A DNA stretch of 6,022 nt from CAJBVG01 sp943360385. GTDB taxonomy: Bacteria > Bacteroidota > Bacteroidia > Sphingobacteriales > Sphingobacteriaceae. Below the pieces are notes generated by a model. That model ran no database searches. It worked only from the letters and a program-made list of their open reading frames with translations, and was not told where the DNA came from. The translations under genes were made by a program, and so were the position numbers. Positions 1 to 6,022 of the stretch are shown here, in pieces (position 1 is the first letter of the stretch; the number at the start of each line of letters is the position of its first letter). Location: the NCBI GenBank assembly GCA_943360385.1, contig CALRIM020000181.1, positions 1 through 6,022 on the forward strand, in the 5' to 3' direction.

Positions 1-201
1 TTAACGTTTACCATCCTAGACTCAGTGAACCACGGAACACTTACTTGGACAAACGGTACATACACTTACACTCCAGGAATAAACTACTTCGGCAAGGATA
101 CCTTGACATACCAAGTATGTGATAACGGCACGCCAAGTAAATGCGATACGGCAGTATTAGTAATAACTATTAATTCGATTAACGATGCGCCAATAGCTTT
201 A
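1..201 (+). repeat. Ig-like (Big_9/cadherin-like) repeat, N-terminally cut by window edge, Cys-paired type
   Basis: Encodes the last two thirds of an Ig-like module, corresponding to positions 28-95 of the 95-residue unit, with one residue deleted before YTYTP. It carries NYFGKDTLTY and then VCDNGTPSKCDTA, with two cysteines eight residues apart (C40 and C48). It ends in the linker NDAPIA that marks the module boundary. The C-terminal 39 residues match the module at 2023-2307 at 31 positions, closer than to its immediate neighbour. The stretch is noticeably richer in G+C (about 40% by hand count over 1-180) than the following modules. Confidence 0.85.
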
Positions 202-3200
202 GATGATACAGTATTCATGATAAACAGTACAAGTTCTATAAGCTTTAGTGTATTGAATAATGATTACGATTTAGATAATGCATTGAATCCAGGTTCTGTC
301 ACAAAAAATCAAAATATAAAACATGGTACAGCAATTATAAATTCGGTAACGGGATTAATAACTTATACACCGGTTCAAGGATTTGTTGGAATTGACACCT
401 TGAAATACACTGTAAAAGATGTTTCAGGTTTATCATCAAATATTGCAACTGTATTTATACATGTACCAGCAAACAATATTATTGCAACTAATGATAACTT
501 CATTGGAACTCCAATTAACGGAGCTTATGGTGGAAATGTTGGAAATGTATTATTAAATGATTCATTGCACAACACGTTAATTACAAACGCAGCAAATGTT
601 CAAATCACACTTCAAAATAATGGAGGCATAACAGGTGCTGCTATAAGTAGCACAGGAGTATTATCTATTCCAGCAGGAACTTTTGAGGGAGACTATACTT
701 TAACTTATACAATTTGTGAAGCATTAAATCTTTCTAACTGTAAAACAGCAACCATTGCAATTAGGGTAGCTAGAGGTTTGCAGATTTCTACTACAGCTAT
801 TTGTAGAAATGATGTGCCCTACTTAAGTTATACTATTACTCCAAACTTTGTACCAAGCACAGGAAATCCAGTAACTATAAATTGGTTAAATGGAGATGGA
901 ACTGATTTGAATCCACCTGTTGAAATTGCTGGCACCTCGTTACAAGGAGAAATCTTATGGCCAGGAGCAGTTATAGATGGAAATGGATTAGCAGTAGATT
1001 GGCCAGGATGGTATTTGCAAAATGGTGTTTGGATACAAGGAGCAGATGGATTTGAGAAAACAAGACCAAGCTCATTAATTAGAGTTACGGTTAATCCAAC
1101 AGATTCTGTAGTGGTAAATTATCCACCATCAAGCCCTATGTGTTTCACAAACCCAGTTAATCGCGCACCTATTGTGCACGATGATTACGACAGTACCATG
1201 TTAAATGTTGCAATCAATATAGATGTTTTATTAAATGATACTGATCCAGAAAGAGGAGCATTGTTCTTAAGTATTTCTGCACCAACTTCAGCTAAAGGAG
1301 CAAAAATTATTACCAATGCAAACAATACCATTAACTACTCTCCAGCATTAGGTTTTAGTGGATTAGATACATTCACTTATTTCGCAACAGATATTACAGG
1401 TCTTGTAACACCAGCGAAAGTATATGTGAAAGTTACTATTCCTCCAACAGCTGTTAAAGATTCGTATTTAATGGTATCGAATGATACAATTGAAATGCCA
1501 ATTTTGATAAACGATTTATCGGGTACATATGCTATGGATTCTTCGAGTGTTACCATTGTTCAAGCGGCTAAGCATGGTGCAGTAACATTCGACAATACAA
1601 CTCGTTCGTTTGTTTATATTCCGAATGCGAATTATTCTGGATTAGATAGTTTAACCTATATGTTTAGAAATAACATCGGCACTCTTTCTAATGAGGCGAA
1701 AATAATTGTAGATATTAATGGAGCACCAATTGCAATAAACGATGTAATTACTATAAATGAAGATCAAACAATTACCAATACAATTGCGGCAAATGATTCA
1801 GATCCGAATGAAAATAGTTTAACATTTAGCTTGATTAACTCTGTTAAACATGGTGTTGTATCGTTTAATGCTGATGGATCGTATACATATACTCCAACAT
1901 TAAATTACCATGGTGCAGATACATTAATTTATAGCGTATGTGATAATGGCTATGGAAGCTTATGCGATACAGCACAATTACTCATTAACATTATATCAGT
2001 AAATGATGCTCCAGTAGCAATAAAAGATACCAACAGTACTCTGGAAGATGTAAATGTTAGTGGTACAGTAGCGCCAAATGATAGTGATGTTGATGGGGAT
2101 GTATTGAGCTTCTCGGTTCTTACACAAACTAAAAACGGAACTATAATACTAAATGCAGATGGAAGCTATACTTATAATCCTGACACTAACTATTTTGGAG
2201 TAGACACTTTAGTTTATAAGGTATGTGATAATGGTACACCATCATTATGTGATACAGCAATATTAGTTATTGACATAACTTCTGTCAACGATGCACCAAT
2301 TGCAGTGAACGACACTGTAGTAACAGATATCAATACATTAATAAATATACAAGCAAGTATCAACGATTCTGATGTTGATTTGAATGCATTAACCTATACA
2401 TTCTTCAACCCATCACATGGTGCAGTTGTGAATATTGGAAATGGATTTGTGGAATATACTCCTACAATCAATTTTGTAGGAAGGGATAGTTTGATGTATA
2501 CTATTTGTGACGATGGAGTTCCTTCATTGTGCGATACGGCATACATTTACATTACAATTACAGGAACACCAAATACGCCTCCTAATGCGGTGCGTGATGA
2601 ATTTACAATACCAGAAAACACATTGATGAAAGAAAGTATTGCATTGAATGACTGGGACCCAGAGAATAATGCAATGACCTTCGAATGGTTAACAAAACCA
2701 GCTAACGGAGAATTCAGTATGACTATTGATGGTAGATATGAATTTACACCAGCGTTAAACTTTGTGGGAGTAGATAGCTTCTTGTATGTTGTATGTGATA
2801 ATGGCATACCTAGTATGTGCGATACAAATGTGTGTGTGATTAATGTAATTAATACACCTACACCTTTGATTGGAGTTGCATTAAGTGTAGCAGAACCAGA
2901 GTCGGCAACAGAGCGCTCTTATTATTTAACGTATACTATTACAGTAGAGAACTTAGGAGATATTGATTTGGAAAATGTAAGTGTGTTGGAAAATCTAAAA
3001 GATGTATTTGTAGAGCCAGCAGTATTTACAATAGAAAATATTATTCCAAGTGCAGGTTTAACATTGAACAATAATTTCGATGGTATTACCGACATAAGAT
3101 TGCTAGATACAGCGGATAGTTACTTAGCTATTGGAGAATCAAAAACAATTAAAATTAAAATATTAGTTGAGCCTAACTTACCATCGGTTACTTACGTGAA

Positions 3201-3621
3201 TTATGTAACAGCTATTGCAAATATGGTATACGGAGATTCAACAGTTTCTGATAGATCAGTAAATGGAATCGAATCCGATCCAAATAATGATGGTATTCCT
3301 GATGAGCAATCTAATACAGAAATTTCATTGACGATGTTTATTCCAACTGGATTCTCACCAGATGGTGACGGAGTAAACGACGGTTTTGTAATTAAAGGAA
3401 TCGAAAATTATCCGAAAAATACGCTTACGATATTTAATCGTTGGGGAAATAGGGTATACGAACAATCACCTTATGATAATAGTTGGGGTGGAACTACCAG
3501 AAATGCAACAGGCATTGTAATTAGCGATGGTAAATTACCAAACGGAACATATTTCTACGTACTTGATTTTGGTGTAGAAGGTGTTCAAGCAGTAACAGGT
3601 TATATTGTAATTAAAAAATAA
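1..3621 (+). CDS. Giant multi-domain surface adhesin-like protein with type B T9SS C-terminal domain (5' partial)
   Basis: This is the 3' portion of a large, probably cell-surface protein exported by the type IX secretion system. The frame is open from base 1. The GTG at 25 is an internal valine, because the eight residues before it match the same position of later repeats (LTFTILDSV against LTFSLINSV), so the true start is upstream. The 1206 visible residues read: partial Ig-like repeat 1-67; repeat 68-163; a different module 164-259; a Trp-rich module 260-392; Big_9/cadherin-like repeats 393-959; a DUF11-like domain 960-1110; a CHU_C sorting domain 1111-1206, ending GYIVIKK before TAA. Repeats carry NDxD, YTYTP, GxDTLxY and VCDNGxPSxCDTA motifs. 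No catalytic domain is visible, so adhesion or a cell-surface filament role is inference from architecture. Related Bacteroidota proteins include SprB-like gliding adhesins. The PorP/SprF gene starts 10 bases downstream. Confidence is high for family and sorting, low for the ligand. Confidence 0.93.
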   Translation, partial: LTFTILDSVNHGTLTWTNGTYTYTPGINYFGKDTLTYQVCDNGTPSKCDTAVLVITINSINDAPIALDDTVFMINSTSSISFSVLNNDYDLDNALNPGSVTKNQNIKHGTAIINSVTGLITYTPVQGFVGIDTLKYTVKDVSGLSSNIATVFIHVPANNIIATNDNFIGTPINGAYGGNVGNVLLNDSLHNTLITNAANVQITLQNNGGITGAAISSTGVLSIPAGTFEGDYTLTYTICEALNLSNCKTATIAIRVARGLQISTTAICRNDVPYLSYTITPNFVPSTGNPVTINWLNGDGTDLNPPVEIAGTSLQGEILWPGAVIDGNGLAVDWPGWYLQNGVWIQGADGFEKTRPSSLIRVTVNPTDSVVVNYPPSSPMCFTNPVNRAPIVHDDYDSTMLNVAINIDVLLNDTDPERGALFLSISAPTSAKGAKIITNANNTINYSPALGFSGLDTFTYFATDITGLVTPAKVYVKVTIPPTAVKDSYLMVSNDTIEMPILINDLSGTYAMDSSSVTIVQAAKHGAVTFDNTTRSFVYIPNANYSGLDSLTYMFRNNIGTLSNEAKIIVDINGAPIAINDVITINEDQTITNTIAANDSDPNENSLTFSLINSVKHGVVSFNADGSYTYTPTLNYHGADTLIYSVCDNGYGSLCDTAQLLINIISVNDAPVAIKDTNSTLEDVNVSGTVAPNDSDVDGDVLSFSVLTQTKNGTIILNADGSYTYNPDTNYFGVDTLVYKVCDNGTPSLCDTAILVIDITSVNDAPIAVNDTVVTDINTLINIQASINDSDVDLNALTYTFFNPSHGAVVNIGNGFVEYTPTINFVGRDSLMYTICDDGVPSLCDTAYIYITITGTPNTPPNAVRDEFTIPENTLMKESIALNDWDPENNAMTFEWLTKPANGEFSMTIDGRYEFTPALNFVGVDSFLYVVCDNGIPSMCDTNVCVINVINTPTPLIGVALSVAEPESATERSYYLTYTITVENLGDIDLENVSVLENLKDVFVEPAVFTIENIIPSAGLTLNNNFDGITDIRLLDTADSYLAIGESKTIKIKILVEPNLPSVTYVNYVTAIANMVYGDSTVSDRSVNGIESDPNNDGIPDEQSNTEISLTMFIPTGFSPDGDGVNDGFVIKGIENYPKNTLTIFNRWGNRVYEQSPYDNSWGGTTRNATGIVISDGKLPNGTYFYVLDFGVEGVQAVTGYIVIKK
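202..489 (+). repeat. Ig-like (Big_9/cadherin-like) repeat, Cys-free variant
   Basis: A 96-residue module starting DDTVF and containing the NND-type acidic segment, KHGTA, ITYTP, GFVGIDTLKYTV and the linker VPANN. It keeps the fold-defining motifs of the Big_9 family but replaces the cysteine pair with KDVSGLSSNIA. It sits between a Cys-paired repeat and a different module. Confidence 0.8.
490..777 (+). other. Distinct extracellular beta-sandwich-like module of the TLTYTICE...NC type
   Basis: A 96-residue module that differs from the flanking Big_9 repeats. It begins NDNFIGTPINGAYGGNVGNV, has LLNDSL and VQITL, then a GVLSIPAGTFEGDYTLTYTI segment, and closes with a CEALNLSNC cysteine pair. 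Modules of this look (opening glycine-rich GGxVGNVLxND, closing TYTLTYTICExxNxxNC) are, as far as I recall, frequent in large Bacteroidota surface proteins. I do not know a named function. Its two cysteines are also eight residues apart and sit in the position equivalent to the CX7C pair of the Ig-like repeats, which suggests a related fold or convergent stabilisation. Confidence 0.65.
778..1176 (+). other. Trp-rich non-repeat module inserted in the Ig-like array
   Basis: About 133 residues that do not follow the repeat pattern. The module opens LQISTTAICRNDVPYLSYTI, contains NWLNGDGTDLNPP, then a tryptophan-rich stretch (ILWPGAV, VDWPGWYLQNGVWIQG) and GFEKTRPSS. It closes with VVVNYPPSSPMC before the next module linker NRAP. 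Six tryptophans fall within about 55 residues, and almost none occur in the repeats. The cysteines near its two ends (AIC and PMC) could close the module by a disulfide. A role as a binding or spacer module is a guess. I recall similar segments following the TLTYTICE module in other Bacteroidota surface proteins but cannot name a family. Confidence 0.55.
1177..1455 (+). repeat. Ig-like (Big_9/cadherin-like) repeat, Cys-free variant
   Basis: A 93-residue module starting HDDYD. It has the classical LLNDTDPERGALFLSI acidic, probably calcium-binding segment, then INYSPALGFSGLDTFTYFATD. The segment equivalent to the Cys pair is DITGLVTPAK, so the disulfide is absent. It is the closest of the set to a generic Big_9 domain. 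Confidence 0.82.
1456..1737 (+). repeat. Ig-like (Big_9/cadherin-like) repeat, Cys-free variant
   Basis: A 94-residue module starting KDSYL, with LINDLSGTYAM in place of the acidic NDxDxD segment, KHGAVTF, FVYIPNANYSGLDSLTYMF, and NNIGTLSNEAK at the site of the missing cysteine pair. It ends in GAPIAI, the linker shared with the following repeats. Loss of most acidic residues from the NDxD segment suggests that this module has lost its metal site. Confidence 0.8.
1738..2877 (+). repeat. Array of four Cys-paired Ig-like repeats in exact 95-residue (285-base) register
   Basis: Four consecutive modules occupy 1738-2022, 2023-2307, 2308-2592 and 2593-2877, each exactly 95 codons with no insertion or deletion between them. 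Each has an NDxDx acidic segment (NDSDPNEN, NDSDVDGD, NDSDVDLN, NDWDPENN), an aromatic F/Y-T-P type segment, NYxGxD or NFVGxD, and a cysteine pair eight residues apart in VCDNG/ICDDG...CDT. The linkers are NDAPVAI and NDAPIAV, then TPPNAV, then a degenerate TPTPLIGV into the DUF11-like domain. Protein motifs are conserved while synonymous positions differ widely, so this is an old duplication kept by selection rather than a recent expansion. The modules probably form a rod that projects the protein from the surface. Confidence 0.9.
2878..3330 (+). other. DUF11-like (conserved repeat) extracellular domain with terminal calcium-type motif
   Basis: Visible signatures are YYLTYTITVENLGDIDLENV, the typical opening of DUF11-type domains in Bacteroidota surface proteins, followed by FNN-type and LAIGESKTIKIKI segments and a YVNYVTAIAN strand. 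The segment ends with DPNNDGIPDE at 3277-3306, which resembles the acidic DxNxDGxxD calcium-binding pattern of thrombospondin type 3 repeats. It is a common connector between repeat stalks and the sorting domain. No enzymatic role is suggested. Confidence 0.75.
3331..3618 (+). other. CHU_C / gliding-motility-associated C-terminal domain (type B T9SS sorting signal)
   Basis: The last 96 residues match the CHU_C family closely: FIPTGFSPDGDGVNDGF at the start, a central LTIFNRWGNRVYE motif, then YDNSWGG, LPNGTYFYVLDF and a final GYIVIKK strand. Such C-terminal domains direct proteins across the outer membrane by the type IX secretion system. The type B subclass, known from SprB of Flavobacterium johnsoniae, has been shown to depend on a PorP/SprF-family partner. 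A gene for such a partner follows directly here. The SPDGDGVND loop is an acidic, probably calcium-binding segment. Confidence 0.93.
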
Positions 3622-3631
3622 ATAATTATTG

Positions 3632-4585
3632 ATGATACAATTATTAAAAAAATCTTTTCTGATCATAGTAATATTTACATGTTATTTTATGAGTGAAAAA
3701 ACATTGGCTCAGAGTGAGCCAATGTTTAGTCAGTACACGTTCAACGAAATATTTATTAACCCTGCTTATGCCGGTTCTCATGAAGCACTTTCGTTCTCAT
3801 CGGTTTACAGAAAGCAATGGGTTAATATAGACGGGGCTCCAACTACTAAAACATTTACAGCACATTCGCATTTGTTTAAAAGCAAAGTGGGTTTAGGAAT
3901 TACGGCCTACCAAGATCAAATAGGTGTTTCTTCTCAAACAGGTTTTTTTGCTAACTATGCTTTCCGTATCAAATTAAATAAAGGAACACTTTCTTTAGGG
4001 ATGCTAGGAGGATATAGTGGTTACCAGGAGAGATTAACAGAAATAAAAACTACTGAAAATGGAGATGCCAGATTCTCTACAAACACCCCGATGGTATTTG
4101 CGCCTAATTTTGGTTTTGGCACCTATTATTATACCAAACGATTTTACTTCGGCATTTCCATACCGAGGATGATTACGAATAAATTAGTTATTAATCAGTA
4201 TAGCCAAGTAGAAAGAGTGGACGGATCATTAGATAGAGATGCGCTTCATTATTTTATTGCAACTGGTTTTGTATTTGATGTAAATCCATTGGTAAAACTA
4301 CGACCATCAATGATGATTAAGGCAGTATTAAATGCACCTGTGGAATACGATGCTAATTTATCCGCTCTGTTGTATAATACGCTTTGGTTTGGGGGAGGAT
4401 ATCGTTCTGGTGATTCTTGGAATTTACTTACTGCAATACAAATAAACAATCAATTAAGAATTGGATATTCTTATGATTACACTATTACAAAATTAAAAGA
4501 TTTTGCAGGTGGATCACATGAGTTCTCAATGAACTATGTTTTGAAATACAATACTAAAAAAATTACATCCCCTAGATATTTTTAA
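3632..4585 (+). CDS. PorP/SprF-family type IX secretion outer-membrane protein
   Basis: A complete 317-residue protein of the PorP/SprF family, predicted to be an outer-membrane beta-barrel that supports secretion or attachment of T9SS cargo. The signal peptide has KK at residues 6-7, a hydrophobic stretch at about 9-20, and likely cleavage after A26 (TLA|QSEP). Family motifs follow at once: PMFSQYTFNEIFINPAYAGS at 30-49, YRKQWVNIDGAPTT at 59-72, then alternating aromatic/polar beta strands and the C-terminal SPRYF. I start at the ATG at 3632, not the TTG one codon earlier, because ATG is the stronger start and little changes otherwise. The leader is A/T-rich with no Shine-Dalgarno, as usual in Bacteroidota. 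It lies 10 bases after a CHU_C protein gene and 9 bases before the PorE-like gene, so co-transcription and a cargo-specific role like that of SprF for SprB are likely. It could instead be a paralogue of the core PorP, but the adjacent cargo argues against that. Confidence 0.93.
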   Translation: MIQLLKKSFLIIVIFTCYFMSEKTLAQSEPMFSQYTFNEIFINPAYAGSHEALSFSSVYRKQWVNIDGAPTTKTFTAHSHLFKSKVGLGITAYQDQIGVSSQTGFFANYAFRIKLNKGTLSLGMLGGYSGYQERLTEIKTTENGDARFSTNTPMVFAPNFGFGTYYYTKRFYFGISIPRMITNKLVINQYSQVERVDGSLDRDALHYFIATGFVFDVNPLVKLRPSMMIKAVLNAPVEYDANLSALLYNTLWFGGGYRSGDSWNLLTAIQINNQLRIGYSYDYTITKLKDFAGGSHEFSMNYVLKYNTKKITSPRYF

Positions 4586-4594
4586 TTACTTGTA

Positions 4595-6022
4595 ATGAAA
4601 AGAGTTTTATTAATTTTAACGTTAGTATTATTAACGAGTTCCACATTTGCGCAAATTTTATTAGGCTTTGCAAATTTTAAATACAATAATTTAAATTATA
4701 CCGATGCAATTCCTTTATATAAATATTATCTTCAAAAAAAAGATAGTTCAAATGAAGAAGTAATCAGAAAATTGGCAACTAGTTATCGATTAACAAGTCA
4801 GCCACATTTGGCTGAACCGCTTTTTGGTAAGCTTACTAAGCTTGATTCTAATTGGAGTGATATTGTTAATTACGCAGAAATGCTAATGACAAATAAAAAA
4901 TACGATACTGTTTTTAGGTTTGTTAATCGACCAGATATTTATTCAAAGAAGGAACCTCGATTAATTAAGATATCAAATTCAATTCAGCACATGAATGATC
5001 TAGTAACTTCAGATACTGGAAATGTTAGAATTGCTTTACTTCCCTTTAATTCAGAAGAGTCGGATTTTTGTCCAGCATTCTATAAGAATGGAATTATTTT
5101 TTCTAGCACTAGAATGGTTTCGGATTTTGTTCAAAGAAGTCATACTTGGACAGATAAAAGTTTTACAAATTTATTTGTAAGTAGTGCAGACGATGGGTAC
5201 AACAAAGTAACTAAATTTGCGAAGAAATTGAAGTATAAATATAACTATGGCCCTGCTACCTATAACAATAGGTATAGAACATTATATTATACACTAAATA
5301 ATCCCAAGAAGAAATCTAAAACAGGGTACAAAAATTTAAGAATACTTTCTGCTAGCTATGATGTTAATAAAGAGAAGTGGGTGAAATCTAATTTGTTCCC
5401 ATTTAACTCTTCAGATTATGCTTGTACACATCCAAGTATAAATCCAGAGGGTTCTAAATTATATTTTAGTTCTGATATGCCAGGTGGTTTTGGCGGAATG
5501 GATATTTATGTTTGTACATGGAGAGATTCACTTTGGTCGAAACCAATTAACATGGGTTATAAGGTGAATACTGCAGGAGAAGACTTGTTCCCATTTATAG
5601 ATAAAGATTCATTATTGTTTTTTGCTACTGATGGTAGAGGAGGAATGGGAGGGCTGGATATTTTTCAATTTAATTTAAAAGATTCCTCTGCGTTTGCTGA
5701 AAATGTAGGAGCACCATTAAACTCTTATGCAGATGACTTTGGATTAATAAAATATCCGAATGCAGATAAAGGTTTTTTTAGTTCTTCAAGGGGTAACTAT
5801 GGAATTGATGATGATATTTATTCTTATGTTCGATTAAAAGCAAAAGGGAAAACGATTAATGTATTTGTAATTGATAATGCTACTGGCAGATTAATAGACT
5901 CTTCGAATCTTCAGGTTAATTCTGAGGTGTATGCAAAACCATATAATTATTTTTTATCAGCAGGAAGGATGTTCAATCTGGGTGTTGTGCCTGGAAAGCA
6001 ATTTACATTCCTTGCTTCTGCT
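4595..6022 (+). CDS. PorE-like periplasmic protein: TPR region plus PD40 propeller, probable OmpA family (3' partial)
   Basis: The first 476 codons of a gene that runs off the window edge with no stop. A signal peptide (MKRVLLILTLVLLTSSTFAQ) has likely cleavage after A19. There is no lipobox cysteine, unlike the lipoprotein PorE of Porphyromonas gingivalis. Residues about 22-110 look like helical TPR-type repeats (ANFKYNNLNYTDAIPLYKYY). Residues about 145-411 hold PD40/WD40-like blades, with FYKNGIIFSSTR, HPSINPEGSKLYFSSD and two glycine-rich GGFGGMDIY / GGMGGLDIF motifs. From about 419 a beta domain starts (INVFVIDNATGRLIDSSN) like the carboxypeptidase-regulatory-like domain of this family. 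Full-length relatives end in an OmpA domain that binds peptidoglycan, which would lie beyond the edge. PorE-type proteins are thought to link PorP to peptidoglycan. Its place just after a PorP/SprF gene fits that pairing. The ATG at 4595 is supported by the signal peptide that follows it. Confidence 0.88.
   Translation, partial: MKRVLLILTLVLLTSSTFAQILLGFANFKYNNLNYTDAIPLYKYYLQKKDSSNEEVIRKLATSYRLTSQPHLAEPLFGKLTKLDSNWSDIVNYAEMLMTNKKYDTVFRFVNRPDIYSKKEPRLIKISNSIQHMNDLVTSDTGNVRIALLPFNSEESDFCPAFYKNGIIFSSTRMVSDFVQRSHTWTDKSFTNLFVSSADDGYNKVTKFAKKLKYKYNYGPATYNNRYRTLYYTLNNPKKKSKTGYKNLRILSASYDVNKEKWVKSNLFPFNSSDYACTHPSINPEGSKLYFSSDMPGGFGGMDIYVCTWRDSLWSKPINMGYKVNTAGEDLFPFIDKDSLLFFATDGRGGMGGLDIFQFNLKDSSAFAENVGAPLNSYADDFGLIKYPNADKGFFSSSRGNYGIDDDIYSYVRLKAKGKTINVFVIDNATGRLIDSSNLQVNSEVYAKPYNYFLSAGRMFNLGVVPGKQFTFLASA

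Noticed and set aside
25..27. GTG as the start codon of the large protein
   Set aside because: The frame is open back to base 1, and the residues before GTG align with internal repeat positions, so the gene begins upstream of the window.
2547..2807. Minus-strand open frame of 86 codons
   Set aside because: It lies wholly within the Ig-like repeat coding sequence and has no recognisable domain or signal peptide. It is a shadow of the real frame.
1738..2877. Regular 285-base spacing as a CRISPR or DNA-level satellite
   Set aside because: The periodicity is in the protein (Ig-like modules). The DNA copies are diverged at synonymous sites, and there is no short direct repeat with unique spacers.
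3629..3631. TTG as the start of the PorP/SprF gene
   Set aside because: An ATG follows immediately at 3632 and gives the same signal peptide. TTG starts are rare, and there is no Shine-Dalgarno to favour it.
3622..3631. Terminator or promoter between the first two genes
   Set aside because: The gap is only 10 A/T-rich bases, with no inverted repeat and no room for a Bacteroidota -33/-7 promoter outside coding sequence.
4249..4449. Minus-strand open frame of 66 codons
   Set aside because: It is antisense to the conserved 3' part of the PorP/SprF gene and shows no family motif or leader.
1..6022. Defence system, phage or mobile element signature
   Set aside because: No nuclease, integrase, transposase, reverse transcriptase or terminal repeats are visible. 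All three frames are explained by surface and T9SS families.

Overview
The window is AT-rich (roughly a third G+C by eye) and all three genes lie on the + strand. They belong to families typical of Bacteroidota. The diagnostic signs are a type B type IX secretion (T9SS) C-terminal signal of the CHU_C / gliding-motility-associated kind, a PorP/SprF-family outer-membrane protein, and a PorE-like TPR plus PD40 protein. The absence of recognisable Shine-Dalgarno sequences before the start codons also fits the phylum. I cannot name a genus.

Layout: (1) Positions 1-3621 hold the 3' part of a very large secreted surface protein. Its reading frame is open through base 1, so the true start lies upstream. 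The visible 1206 residues contain a ladder of Big_9/cadherin-like Ig modules, four of them in an exact 95-residue register. The ladder is interrupted by one different extracellular module and one Trp-rich non-repeat module. A DUF11-like domain and a CHU_C sorting domain follow. (2) After 10 bases, 3632-4585 encodes a complete PorP/SprF-family protein with a signal peptide. (3) After 9 more bases, 4595-6022 encodes a signal peptide, a TPR-like region, a PD40 beta-propeller-like region and the start of a further domain. This gene runs off the right edge without a stop.

The genes are so closely spaced that they very likely form one transcript. The inferred logic is a cargo and partner module. 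The large adhesin-like protein is exported by the T9SS through its type B C-terminal domain. The adjacent PorP/SprF homologue is the probable dedicated outer-membrane partner for that cargo. The third protein resembles the periplasmic PorE-type protein that links PorP-like components to peptidoglycan through a C-terminal OmpA domain, which would lie beyond the window.

There are no RNA genes, CRISPR arrays, insertion sequences or convincing promoters or terminators here, and no non-coding stretch longer than 10 bases. The individual parts are known families. The points most worth a second look are the repeat architecture of the adhesin (alternating Cys-paired and Cys-free modules, and a ladder of putative O-glycosylation sequons), its odd Trp-rich insert, and the cargo/partner pairing.
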